Shown piece by piece: positions 11,521 to 22,318 of a stretch of DNA of 64,000 nt. This stretch comes from Chlamydoabsidia padenii (taxonomy: Eukaryota; Mucoromycota; Mucoromycetes; Mucorales; Cunninghamellaceae). The stretch is taken from positions 62,001-126,000 of the forward strand of contig JAIWND010000024.1 of assembly GCA_025330725.1 (NCBI GenBank), read 5' to 3'. The translations under genes were made by a program, and so were the position numbers. The notes under the pieces are model-generated. The model worked only from the letters and a program-made list of their open reading frames with translations. It did not search any database and was not told the DNA's origin. Position 1 is the stretch's first letter; the number at the start of each line of letters is the position of its first letter.

Positions 11521-14500
11521 GAGTATTCTTGTTTCTCCTGTTAGTTTTTTCATGCTACTTACAGATATGGATTTCGGAAGTGTTCTATAAAACAAAGGTG
11601 TTTTCCGAGTGTCATCATGAATGTCGTCCAAGGTAAGATCTTCAATGTCCAATGTGGTGATATTTTCATTCTATAGTAGTCAAGTCACGTCAAGTCAAAA
11701 AAAAAAGTGAGGATCAAACTCTTGAGCAGCCCGCTCCTTTTCTTCTTATCTTACCATCCCCAGGTGCTTGATGACCGCAAAGTACCTGAAATCAGAGAAT
11801 TGTAGTCGATATGTTGAAGGTGCCTTTTGATCCTTTCCATCTGTATGCAAGTCCCATATACCTATTAAAAAACAGGTTAGTATATTATTTACATAACTTT
11901 TTTGTGCATCCTCACCATCACTCATCACCGCGATGACAGAGAATAAGCTTGGGGTTTGAGTATCTCGAGACTGACCAAGTCGTTCGTGGCTTTGGCTAAG
12001 GACACTGGTGTAGCTTGATTCCATATCAGAGTAGCGTCGATATGCCGAGCTTTTAAACGATTCACTAGTTGTTGATCCTGTGGTGCTTGTGTGATGTTGG
12101 TCTTGTTCCAGTTGGGTTACGATCTTTGGTTGCCATAAAAGCAAGTCATTTTGAATGATTTGTACCTTATCCCATTTTTGCTTGGTCAAGGTCATGTAGG
12201 TTGTCGGCAAATGGCAATTGATCACAAAAAACTATCAATAAAAACAAACCAAGATTCATCAATGAGTACCTATGCTTTTTTTTTTTTTTTTTTTTTTTTT
12301 GCTCCATGTCAACTTACCGAAGTTTCCATTGTTCGTTGTTTAAAGACCATCGCGGATTCTGCTTGATCTTCAACAGGCACATGGATCTTTTCTTCGCTGT
12401 GGAATGTTTCGTTTCGACTGAGGTGTTCAAAGAGGTTGCTTGGTATATCCGATCCAGTACCAAAGTAGCCAGGTCGTGCAGAAGAAGGAGGGTGAGGTAT
12501 GTCAGACATTGATGATCGAAGAGTGATTTCCATGCTTGGTGATAAAGACACAGATGATATCGAATCATGTTCTCCGAGACTTCTTGCCGTGAACCAGCAC
12601 CGAGTAAGAGGATCTAAAACGCATCATTATTTAGTATTAACCTAAAAGTGAGTAACAGGAGAGAGTTTTTTTTTTTTTTTTTTACCTTGAGCTTGTTTTA
12701 GAAACACATTGATGCAATCCAAATCCACCGTGATTTTCTGTGGCTGATGTTTTGACAGATCTAGTAAATAGCAAAAAGATATCATATTAGTATAAAGTTG
12801 AATCATTAGTATATGTATATGTATTTAACAGTCAACTTGGCTGATTACCTGTGTTCCAGCAAGCGGTGATCTTCTTGACATCGACACTGAGGACGTCTTG
12901 ATGAAATTGGTCGTTGAATTCATCCCTCGTACTAGATTTGCTCATGTCGGGAGCGTAAAGCACAATTCGTATAAATGCCAATCGGATTTTCGCCTGTATC
13001 CTTTGCTGATGTTCCTTTGCTGCATCGTCCAGATCTTCATATATCTTTTGACCGAAGGATTGATCAGAGCCACTAATATAACATGTTTCCGAAGAATAAA
13101 AGTGTGTTAATAATCTTTACTAACATCTCGTTCCTTTTTTTTTTTTTTTTTTTTTTTCTTTATTTTTTTATTACCTGATTTTTTCATTAGTGTCGGGCTT
13201 TGTTGGACTGTTCCTTGAGTGATTGATCAATACATGCGCATAGTTTTCGAGGCGATCGACAATATTTGGATCCACAAACAGACTGAAGGCTTGGATATCG
13301 GTGGTGAGATCTTGATCATATGATGTTGCTATAAAAAAAGAAAAAGTTGCTTAGTTACAAATACATACGCACAATTATTATTTTGTACTTACTTTCATTA
13401 AATTGGTCGGAATTCACTGTAGATCGTTTTTCCAGCCGAATTCGAATCACATCTTTCTTTGTTTTCCTATGCTTGGTATCGTCAGAGTTGCCATGAGTTG
13501 ATGTTGATGGTTGATGTATATAGGTGGGGAACTTTTGGCTATTATCGTAATCTGAGCAAATAGAGTCAGTGAATTCCAAAACAGGAAGGTAACAGTTGTA
13601 TTTCCTTGTAACAGATGGTGCTGGTGTCGAATGTGTCGTTGAGTTGAGAGGCGGAATCACCCATTCTGTCAATCCCATGCGATGTATCCGAAAATCTAAA
13701 ACAGATGCAATTGGTGTCAGTTGATTTGAAGAGGTAGCAGCTGTGTCGATCCGTGGCAATGGTACTCGTCGTATGTTCGATCTATTGTTGTCATAAAAGT
13801 TGTTATTGCTGGATGGATATTGTTGTAATCGTATAATCAACTGGTGAATCCATATCTTGAGATGGCTTGTGTCGCTAGTGGGTTGATCAATTGTCGATGT
13901 TGTCGATGTTGATGACAGTTCGCTGTATAAAAAGAAGTGCTCCATAAGAGGTACCTGTAGCTTGATTCTGATCCCAGGAGACGAAGGTGATTCCGGAGAT
14001 GACTTTTTAAGTGATGAAAGTTTCCGCTTGTTTTGGTCTTGGTAAGGATCCATGCTTGTTGTATGTGGAGGAGATAGGTCGGCAGTTAATGGGCGTCGTT
14101 GATCCCGGACTACTTGTTCAAGGTTTGCAGACGGCCGTCTATGATGTGACAATAATGATGATGGTGCCATTGTTGTTGAGATGGAAGGATTTGGCGTATT
14201 GGTTGCTGATAAAATGTCCATTAAAAAAGCTAGTTGTTTTGGTGTGATAATAGTGCGTATATGACTAAAATATATGTCGATGTTTTTCGTGTCTGTTTGT
14301 GCTGATGTTGTGGTAGGTTGAGTGTTGATTGATGATGTAGGACGAGCCTTAAGTCTTATCCAGTTGTCCTTGTCCATAGTGGTGAATAATAGTGCTTCGT
14401 AATTCCTATCGTTTTGTTCGGTATGTTGTGTTGATGAGAAGGCCCTTGGTGTGATTGATCCACTCATGATGCTTGAGTGTATCGAGTCCCGTAAGAATAG

Positions 14501-15185
14501 ATTTGAGTCCCCTTCGCTGGCTTCAAAAAATTCAGTCTGTGAGAGGTCGGTGGTATCATTCATGCTGTCGCCATTGTCCAAAGTTGTTTCGCTTTTTGTC
14601 GATTGAGAATACAGGGATGGAATGTGACAGGATCGTAACCATACTTGTGGCGAAGTGATAGTGATAATTTTAATGATTTCATCGCCAGAAGAAGGTATCA
14701 GTATGCTTGATTCCACCATATTTGCTGTTGGTACAGTTGTAGGATTGATGATATTCTTGTCAGCGAAGCTTGGGGTTTCGTCAAAATAGGAAATTTTGGG
14801 TAGTTCGATATCCAATGAGTATTTCTTGTTATCGCCACCACCAGGTCGATAGAGGTCACCTGTCAAGGTAACAGCTGATGGATGTATAACATGAATGACA
14901 GTATCGATAACATCCACTTTCACTTTTGCCAACATTTTATCTATCACCCTAGTTAATACTTGAAGTCCGCCAGCGCCATAGTCCATATCAATTTCTTCGG
15001 GATCTTGTAATTGTTGAATAGATTTGTAGAGTTCTTGATCTTGGTCAGGTTCCATTTCCGTTTTCAAAAAGTCATCAGCAAAGTGGAGTGAAGAGGACAT
15101 GACAGGCGAGTTTTCATCTTCAGTTTCAGAGGCTGAAAAGCAAAAGACAACGTTAATGAGTGAGTATACTATCAAACTTCTTTTG

Positions 15186-15231
<46 letters not shown>

Positions 15232-15679
15232 ACCTTGTCGAGTTCGTTTTTCAGAAATGGGCTTCAATGTCAAGTTTAGACCTTGAAGTTTCAATATGGT
15301 TTCGCCACTCCAATTAAACCAAGGTAAACAAGCGCTGATGCTACCCACCCGTCCTTGCACCACCATAAAAGAGGTATCCATAAGTAAGTCATTGATGGCC
15401 TATTGTTACAATACACAAAAGATTTAGTTCACAATTAGATGACAACACAAGTTCCATTCTAGTACTACCAGTTTTTATACATACGTCAAGGTTAAGTTCC
15501 AAATCCCGTAGTTCCAACGATCCGTTTAGTAATTCGACATCAAAGTTTTCCACATCTAGGTCTGTTGCAAGGAATTGGCCAAGTGCTTTCCGTAGTAAGA
15601 ATTTGTATAGCCGTTTTTGAATGTTCGAAGGTAGAGGTATGTTTGTAAATCCCGAAGACAAGTAACTCCAAGCCTTCAT
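8383..15679 (-). CDS. ATG2: Autophagy-related lipid-transfer protein ATG2
   Basis: Bridge-like lipid-transfer protein that works with Atg18 and Atg9 at the phagophore-ER contact. Exons: 15485-15679, 15234-15399, 13393-15132, 13175-13328, 12849-13072, 12686-12760, 12318-12613, 11916-12231, 11755-11861, 11563-11670, 11280-11450, 11094-11216, 9140-11033, 8383-9035; all phases join, giving about 2073 residues. Seen: an N-terminal chorein motif (IQKRLYKFLLRKALGQFL, LNGSLELRDLELN) and the conserved C-terminal block with KIDYKPK, IQKLLDRLSQEWVPHIKNTQ and LSGVSPIRSMVNLGSG. The middle is Ser/Thr/His-rich and poorly conserved. The 60-nt intron 11034-11093 is in frame and stop-free, so it might be retained. 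Several introns hold poly(A) or poly(T) runs up to 56 nt. Identity is very firm; small exon edges are less so. Confidence 0.95.
11463..11518. repeat. 56-nt poly(A) tract (poly(T) in the sense of ATG2) inside an intron
   Basis: An uninterrupted A run on the + strand, so poly(T) just upstream of the ATG2 acceptor at 11450/11451. A similar 41-nt run at 15188-15228 lies just inside the intron downstream of exon 2. Confidence 0.9.
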
Positions 15680-16752
15680 TGTGTTGTTTAATGGATGGTG
15701 GGGTATATATAAGAATGATATTTAAAAAGAGTATGTTCCAAGAAGTGGTCAAGAAGAAGAAGAAGAATATATATAAAAATAAAAATAAAGAAAGAACCAA
15801 AAGAGATAGGAAAAATAGGCGTCAGCTGACTCCCAAAAAGGATAATGCAGACCTTTTTTTCTTACGTGACGGCGGTCGAAATTTACTGCGAGAGCACGAT
15901 TTATTGGCCAGTTTCCTTTTCTTTCTTTTATACACCTTTTGGAAGACAGCAAACCTTTGGATGCCGCAAAACGATTAACTATGGTTAATGGTCTATTGTG
16001 TGAAACTACTCTATTGTCACCTAAACTTCGAAGTATAGTTCTTGTTATCACTTTTGATGTAAACGAACGACAAGTGATTATATCAACGTGAAACATTACC
16101 TCAATAGTAGTCAATACTGCATCAACCAATCCAACATACCGCAACTCAGCAAATGGAAGTTAGCCACTAAATGATTCATCTAGGAAACAGCTGTATCATT
16201 GAAAAACAGTTAAGCATCAGTCGACATAACACATACCAGTCTTCTGCTTCTGCTTGGATAAACATGGCCAAACAAAAAGGTAAGCCAAAGATAACACATA
16301 TAAAGAACAACGATTTGTACTATCACAACAACATCTCAATACCAATATGCCTTGGGTGGAATTTGATTATGGACTAGGGTAAATAACATCAATGCTGTCT
16401 CCGGGAATCCATGCAACACACCTCCGCCGTATGTGAATCTGGGGAAAGCGGGATTCGAAAATGCATGATCATCCTTTTTTTTTTAACACCAAGACACATG
16501 GATATATAGTGGACTCTTCTTCTTGTAGTTATGTTATAGTTGTAGTTTGTAGTCTTTGTGTATTAGAATGTAGTCACTTTATTTATTCCCCATCCCTTCA
16601 ATAAAATGAAACATTACTTTTTAAACAAAATAAAATACTCCTAATGGTTATTCATTCCAAACATTTATCATCATTTTACATATTCTCACCTTTCTGATTC
16701 CACTTAACTCACTCTTTTTTCTTTCTTCTCATTGCTGCAATAATATTGGTAG
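15680..16752. other. Divergent intergenic region between ATG2 and the F-box gene
   Basis: Short frames only. A one-mismatch copy of the recurrent motif (CGGGATTCGAA) is at 16449-16459, followed by ATGCATGATC. ATGGCCAAACAAAAAG followed by GTAAGC near 16265 resembles a mini first exon, but no continuing exon could be found. Confidence 0.35.
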
Positions 16753-17250
16753 ATGTCCATTAATGCATGCAGTGTTGATATACTCTTATGCATTACGGAA
16801 TCGTTATGTCTCAAAGACTTTCTCGCCTTTTCTAGTTGTAACCATTCCCTCTACTACCTCAAAGGAATAGATTCTATTTGGAAAAAACTATGTCGATCTG
16901 ACTTTGGTCTTGGGTATAATCATCCAGATCAGTTATACAGAACATTGTATCAGCATACCTATCAGCGCGTGTATGGAGGTAGGCGACCCTGCCATCATCT
17001 TTCCTGTATTTCATATGAGACTGAACTGGTACTACCTTCTTCTTATCAAGCCATTGGCAGACATCAAGCTGAAGAAATTATACAATCTATTCAAGATGAT
17101 GGAGCAATTCATGCAGATTTGTCCACTCTTCAAAGGCAGCGTGTGGTATGTTCAAATTGCTCCATCAGCGGGATTTCAAATTTATTCATCTGTGCCTATC
17201 CTGATTGTTATAAAATTGGTAACGCTGCCTTTTTCTTTTTTCTTTTCTTT

Positions 17251-17307
<57 letters not shown>

Positions 17308-18027
17308 TACCAGTATGCGACCGCCATTCTCGGCTTCATACAAGGCACTGTTATGATCCTGGTCACAGCATCTTTTTCAAAATCAATACAGCAGAACTAT
17401 TTTGCCAAGCCTGCGTAGACTGGGTAAGTCAACACTTGTCATAAATGTATAAAATGGAACTAATCTTTTACTCCATTCTTTTAAAAGATGGGTGGCTTCA
17501 ATAGTGATCCTGCAGAACAACATAAAACACACCAGCTACTTAAACAATGGTTATTACAGATTTACACGAATCCAGCGACACTGACGTTAACACACCAAAA
17601 TCTCTTACGACAGATTATCGCTCTACGAGAAAAACGACGGTACGAACGGTATTTACGATGGCAAGACTCACCACACCATATCATGATGGGATCTCAAGGC
17701 CTTTGCTTTATTCCCTCACAATGGATGGTGCATTGGGAATTGTTTGTGGAAGGCTGGCGTGCCATTCCGCCGGATATACCTATCGATCACGACCACTGGC
17801 GATCAATGGCTGCTACTCAAGACCAAGTGCCCTTGTCAATCAACTTTAGTCCATCTCCTTCACAGTCATCTGATCTTGTTGTCGTGTCTCATCAAACTTG
17901 GTCTTATCTTGTCTCTAACTATCCTATGGTCGGGTGTCCAATCACCGAAGATGATCTACGACAACGCAAAGTATACAAGGATTGGCTACAACGATTGGAA
18001 TTATGGAAATCACGTCTTCTAGTATAA
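16753..18027 (+). CDS. F-box protein with UBP-type zinc finger and DUSP domain
   Basis: Exons 16753-17218, 17314-17423 and 17488-18027 join to about 371 residues. Residues 1-55 fit an F-box (SVDILLCITESLCLKDFLAF then IWKKLCRSDFGL). Residues ~133-189 fit a ZnF-UBP: C133/C136, C147/C152, C157, H160/H164/H167, H173 and C186/C189. Residues ~262-345 fit a DUSP domain (CFIPSQWMVHWELFVEGW, then VSHQTWSYLVSNY). No ubiquitin-protease catalytic domain is present. F-box proteins recruit substrates to SCF ubiquitin ligases through Skp1; ZnF-UBP binds free ubiquitin C-termini; DUSP is a protein-interaction module of USPs. The combination suggests a ubiquitin-reading SCF adaptor (inference). The finger is split by an intron carrying a (CT)24 run. 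First ATG chosen. Confidence 0.8.
17253..17300 (+). repeat. (CT)24 microsatellite in intron 1 of the F-box gene
   Basis: Pure CT dinucleotide run within the 95-nt intron 17219-17313, ending 13 nt before the CAG acceptor; it probably doubles as the polypyrimidine tract. Confidence 0.9.
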
Positions 18028-18429
18028 ATTTCCTCCCTCCCCCGTTCCTATATAGTAATTAGCTATAGTCTTCTCTCTCTCCCCTTCCATTTAAAATAAA
18101 AGTATATGATTGATTGTTTAATATTTTAATAAAGTTTGATGTGTGGTGTCATTAATCGATTACTAGTATATGACCTCGTTACTCATTATCAATAGATCAT
18201 CATCTGGATGGGAATATTGTCGGCATATCAACCCCCCCCCCCTAGTACTGAACACAGTTTGCCACTTTGGTTCGAATAGAAATGATACAGTATTTCCAAG
18301 GTTAACGTAACTTTAATTTTGAAGTAATTAGTCGCTGAATGAAAATGTCAGTGAGCGATAATACGGTTACGAGGGGTTCATGCAACCTACCATTTTTACA
18401 TTACACCTCGCCACCGAATAATTACTTGA

Positions 18430-19274
18430 ATAAAATTAATGCTGTTGCTGATGTTGCAGATGTAAGCGGGGTAGTCGATATTTGTCGCCATTTTGTAAAC
18501 TCCTTTCTTCAAAATGTTTATTGGTGCATTTTGATCCCGCCCCGCGAAGCAAATCCATTTTTTCTTCCAATGCAATCAGAGTTGATACAGACCACGACTC
18601 CTAAATTCAATTTGGTGCTATCATATCCCGCCGCTGTGGGTGAACAACCCGAGAGTCGCAGAGACAATATTAGTTTCATGCACTGTTGTCTTTTCCTTGA
18701 GATATCGTTGTAACTTAATTGTGCTTCGACGCCGGTATCCTTTTATTCTTGAACCATGGCCTTGGCCAGCATTCCCATAAAACACAACTGGTTTGACTTG
18801 AAGGGGCTTCAACTTGGGATCTACTGGGTTTCGTGTTAATGCTTTTGCCGCAGATGTATAGGCCTTGTTGTTGAATCTTTCCATACCATAATTTTGCTTT
18901 TGATCCATGGGGATTGGTGGTAGAATGTGTGTAGACGATAACGGTATTACTGACTTTCATGTAAGATCCCAATTTAAACGTGCTGCTGATCGTCTTGATT
19001 TTTATGCACTTGATCAATCTCTGATAGATATCCTTCAATGACATTGATATTGGTTTGCTCGGCAATAGTCGGTTCCTGAATGGCTCCTGGTTCTTTGAGC
19101 TCGGATATAATTGGAGTGGACCTTCATCAACTTGTGTACTTGCTTTGCATTATAATTTTCCATTTCTTCTTCTAGGGGTACGTACAAAACAATGAGATTT
19201 GACTCATGCAAATGAAGGCTGTGTTTTAATTTCAGATTCCGATTCTGCATGAATTTCCCAATCCTGCAAACCAA
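18430..19274 (-). pseudogene. Fanzor/TnpB-like RNA-guided nuclease remnant (copy 2)
   Basis: Same order of fragments as copy 1: an 80-codon frame at 19035-19274 and the GHGSRIKGYRRRS block in the frame 18621-18908. Compared with copy 1, about 22 nt are missing right after the HETN codons, which removes the conserved Glu, the TS motif and the first Cys and shifts the frame. The downstream zinc-ribbon and RDQNAAINIL-coding DNA is still recognisable. This copy cannot encode an active enzyme. Confidence 0.7.
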
Positions 19275-19963
19275 GTGTCGTTGCCAGGGGTAGCCTAGGA
19301 GAGGAGCAATTTACGTTTGAAAAAAAAAAATCCAGAGTCTTTTCATCGTGCCATAGCCCACCAACAACCCCTGGTCATGCAGATTCAAATCCCGATCCAT
19401 GCAGATTCATCTCTACCCATATGGCCCAGCTCATCAAATTCATCTCTACGCCTATACCAAGGTTGTCGTTGTCGTCGTCGTTGATACTGCAGTTGATTGA
19501 GCAAGTTAAAAGCTGTGTTGAGTAAATACATTGTGTAATGAGAGAGAGAAGAAGAGGAAGAAGGAAGAAAGCAAGTAAAAAAACAATGTTCAGAAATTTT
19601 AATTTTTCGTTGATTAGACAAACATTATCCCAAGAGTGGCTCTGTCAGTGCGCTGATTTAAATCCTTGTTTTAAGTCCAAAGGCGGGATTTGAACATTGG
19701 AAAATAAAGTGAATACCTTTTGCATTGAAGAGGTAGACTAACTCACGTCTTGACTTTGTGATCAAAACGAAGCAGATCAGGCGGGATCTGAAAATGAAAT
19801 CTAGTTCCTCTTCGTACTTTTTTTTTTATCTTACAAAGGACAGGTAAAAGTCATCGCAAGTCTGGACTGACCGACACAAGGGTCTTGGAGCTTGGCATTT
19901 GCGGTGACATATGTTGGCAATACGCTATAGTGTCCACATCGCCACTTTAACCATTAGCATCTG

Positions 19964-20233
19964 TTGACAATTGAGCGAATAGTGCTCTTACCAAATCTTA
20001 GTAGGGAATCAAGGGGGAGCGGGATTTTTCAAACTGATTGTACCATCTATTACATATCATATACGGGTGTTTCCTGTGCCCCACTGGGTGCACCGTCTTT
20101 TTCATTGACACCACAATCACCGTCGTTCTTGTTTTGTTTTTTGTTGATACAAGGAGTTCCATCGTGGTTGCCGAATCATTCTAAAAACTTTGCATTGCTT
20201 TTTTTTTGGCGTGTGTCGAAGTTTGTTGTATAG
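19964..20233 (+). other. 89-codon ORF of transposon copy 2
   Basis: Counterpart of 514-783, open over the same length with a handful of substitutions. Function unknown; see the copy 1 entry. Confidence 0.2.
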
Positions 20234-20639
20234 GGTCGTATCAGTGCGCAATGTTTCTTTTTCCGGCTACAAACACCAATCACTTCGAGGAACCCAAAGG
20301 ACAAGAGGACAAGTTTCACTGAATTAATCAATGATGCTGGCCTTCTTTACTGATGGATTGTTCTAACATGGTGAATGAATGAAAAAAAGTTTCCATGTAT
20401 GTTAGAGGTCATATTTATTTTAAAATCCCACCTAATTACTTCAAAATTTAACTCACTCATCGTAAAATCTATTTGTTCAAAGTAAAAGTCTGAAGGCATG
20501 GCTACAAAGACATAGTAGTATAAAATAGCAAATGGAATAGTTTATTGGGTGTATAAGATATAGGGAATAAATCAAATAATCTAAACTAAAGGGACTAAAC
20601 TAATGTAAAAATAACTAAATAGGGTTTCGATTGACAGTC

Positions 20640-21370
20640 TTCAAAGCGGGAAATAAAGTGGCGTATGTATCCATGGGGATCCTAGTGAGCCACCGTATTG
20701 CAAGCTTTGAATATTCTTGAAGAGTGTTTCAGAGTCCAACAATGTTTCCCTCTTGATTGTGTCTTTCACCGAGGACGAATATTGTTCCGATAGGGTTCAG
20801 TTCTGGGGAGTAGGAAGGGAGATAAAGGCAGAGGCATTGTCCATAACCAGATAGCAGTTTTTTTTTTTTTTTTGAATTCAAGGTACCCATCCATGATGTC
20901 CATTGTAACCTCTAAGAATCTACATATAACGGTTAGTTGTCGTTCCTGTTGCTTTGCCAGTAGATGGTTGGAATGGAAAACAGTATAATGTACCGCTCGG
21001 GAGACAAGTTCACAGTTGAGCAATGTTGATTGCCATCGTATTGGAATGTTTGACCAAAACAAGGGCGCAGACCAGATAATTTGTCAAAATTCGGTATATA
21101 TATATATATATTAAAAAAAAAAAAAAAAAATGTTGGTAATATGTAACACATTCATAAGGTTCGTCAACGACTACCCCCCCCCCGGATGGTAAGGAAACCC
21201 AATGTGTGTCCGTGTACTAAGCCTTTGCAAAGACGATGCAGACATCAGTAACCGTAGATGTTCGTCTCCAGCCTTACAGAAAGATTACATAAAGACCTTC
21301 GTTGACTACTAATCCCCTAGCAACTCCGCAATATCGTCAATCCTATAATGTTCTTACCTTTTCAAACCAA
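20640..21370 (-). pseudogene. Decayed Tc1/mariner-type (DDE_3) transposase
   Basis: Reading the minus strand downstream from about 21370, fragments match the order of DDE_3 transposases: a block ending TMDIMDGYLEF, then YLVMDNASAF at 20824-20853 (second catalytic Asp), then LPSYSPELNPI at 20789-20818, and after a one-base frame change VKDTIKRETLLDSETL. Stops, frame changes, a poly(A) run and a (TA)n tract interrupt the gene. The N-terminal DNA-binding domain was not found and no terminal repeats were identified. Only the transposase identity is firm. Confidence 0.6.
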
Positions 21371-22318
21371 GATGTGATGAAGTGGGAGTGAAAGTTGTTT
21401 TTTTGTGTTTTTTTTTTTTAAAAAATCAACACCACAAAAACATCCCCGTGATTTGAAACGCCGCTTCCTAGGGACTTTTGCTAAGATTTATTCAGGCCCT
21501 ACATCGAGAATGTGCGACAAGTAACCATGGAAATACTGTATATCAAAATACTCGATACTTCTTACTCGTCCACTTGGAAGTACACCCAAGTGATGTGCTC
21601 ATGGTGGAATCAAACTAGTAGTTTTAACGTGGGTATCATCAATGCAGATGGAAAATTTTCAAATCGCGACAGTAGTGTTTGTACTTTAGATGGTGGGGTA
21701 ATTATCACTGCACTATCAAAAAAAAAAAGCATGGAAAGATCTACCCTTCAGCTGATTCAGGCACCAAGGTAATGACGTCATGAAAAGGTCCTATAAAAAG
21801 TATAGCTTGTTTCATTGTAAATAGGATCTATACTTTTTATGTTAAAGTCAGAATCCATGCCGATTTAAATCACCCACCTACAAACAGAGGGAGTTACTTT
21901 GCGCCTGTGATCTATTATGCACACCCTCGGGATTTTAACCAGTGACATCCGACAACGGGTCCCCTAACCAAATAACACTAAAAAAAATCACCGGATTCCA
22001 CTAGACTGTATTTAGGAATATAAATGTTCGGATCATACATTATTCGCATGGGATTAACAAAAAAAAAAAAAAAAAAAAAAAAAAAGTGGAATACCGACTG
22101 ACTGGTTCTTGGGTTTCTTTCATCCTTGGTAAAACATCCCATTCAAACAAATATACACATGTCGACAAGCTATGGTTAACAAAGAATAAACATAACAATC
22201 TATTTTATTTTAAAAAAACAAGTTCAGGGGATGTAATGTTAAAGGATAAATGAGTGCATATATAATTGAGGATGTATATGTATGTGCGTGAGGTGTTTCT
22301 ATCTACTATATGTAATGC
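21371..22318. other. Gene-free stretch
   Basis: Contains a poly(A) run at about 22060-22085 and an 86-codon frame at 21512-21772 with no recognisable feature. The 3' end of the HSF-type gene lies at its right border. Confidence 0.4.

Larger units (their letters stand above)
18313..20451 (-). mobile_element. Degenerate TIR transposon carrying Fanzor-like remnants, copy 2
   Basis: Inverted relative to copy 1 (303-2663). The ends are clear: TTTTGAAGTAATTA at 18317-18330 and, reading inwards from the other side, TTTTGAAGTAATTAGGTGGG ending near 20428. TTAA flanks both ends (18313-18316 and 20448-20451), which could be a TTAA-type target duplication, although the left one is also present in copy 1. 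The copy is about 2.14 kb and lacks blocks found in copy 1 near 1054-1180 and 2500-2570. Confidence 0.75.

Noticed and set aside
16265..16280. ATGGCCAAACAAAAAG followed by GTAAGC as a mini first exon
   Set aside because: No acceptor followed by a continuing open frame was found within several hundred bases.
21512..21772. 86-codon plus-strand frame after the transposase remnant
   Set aside because: No similarity to transposase parts and no conserved feature.
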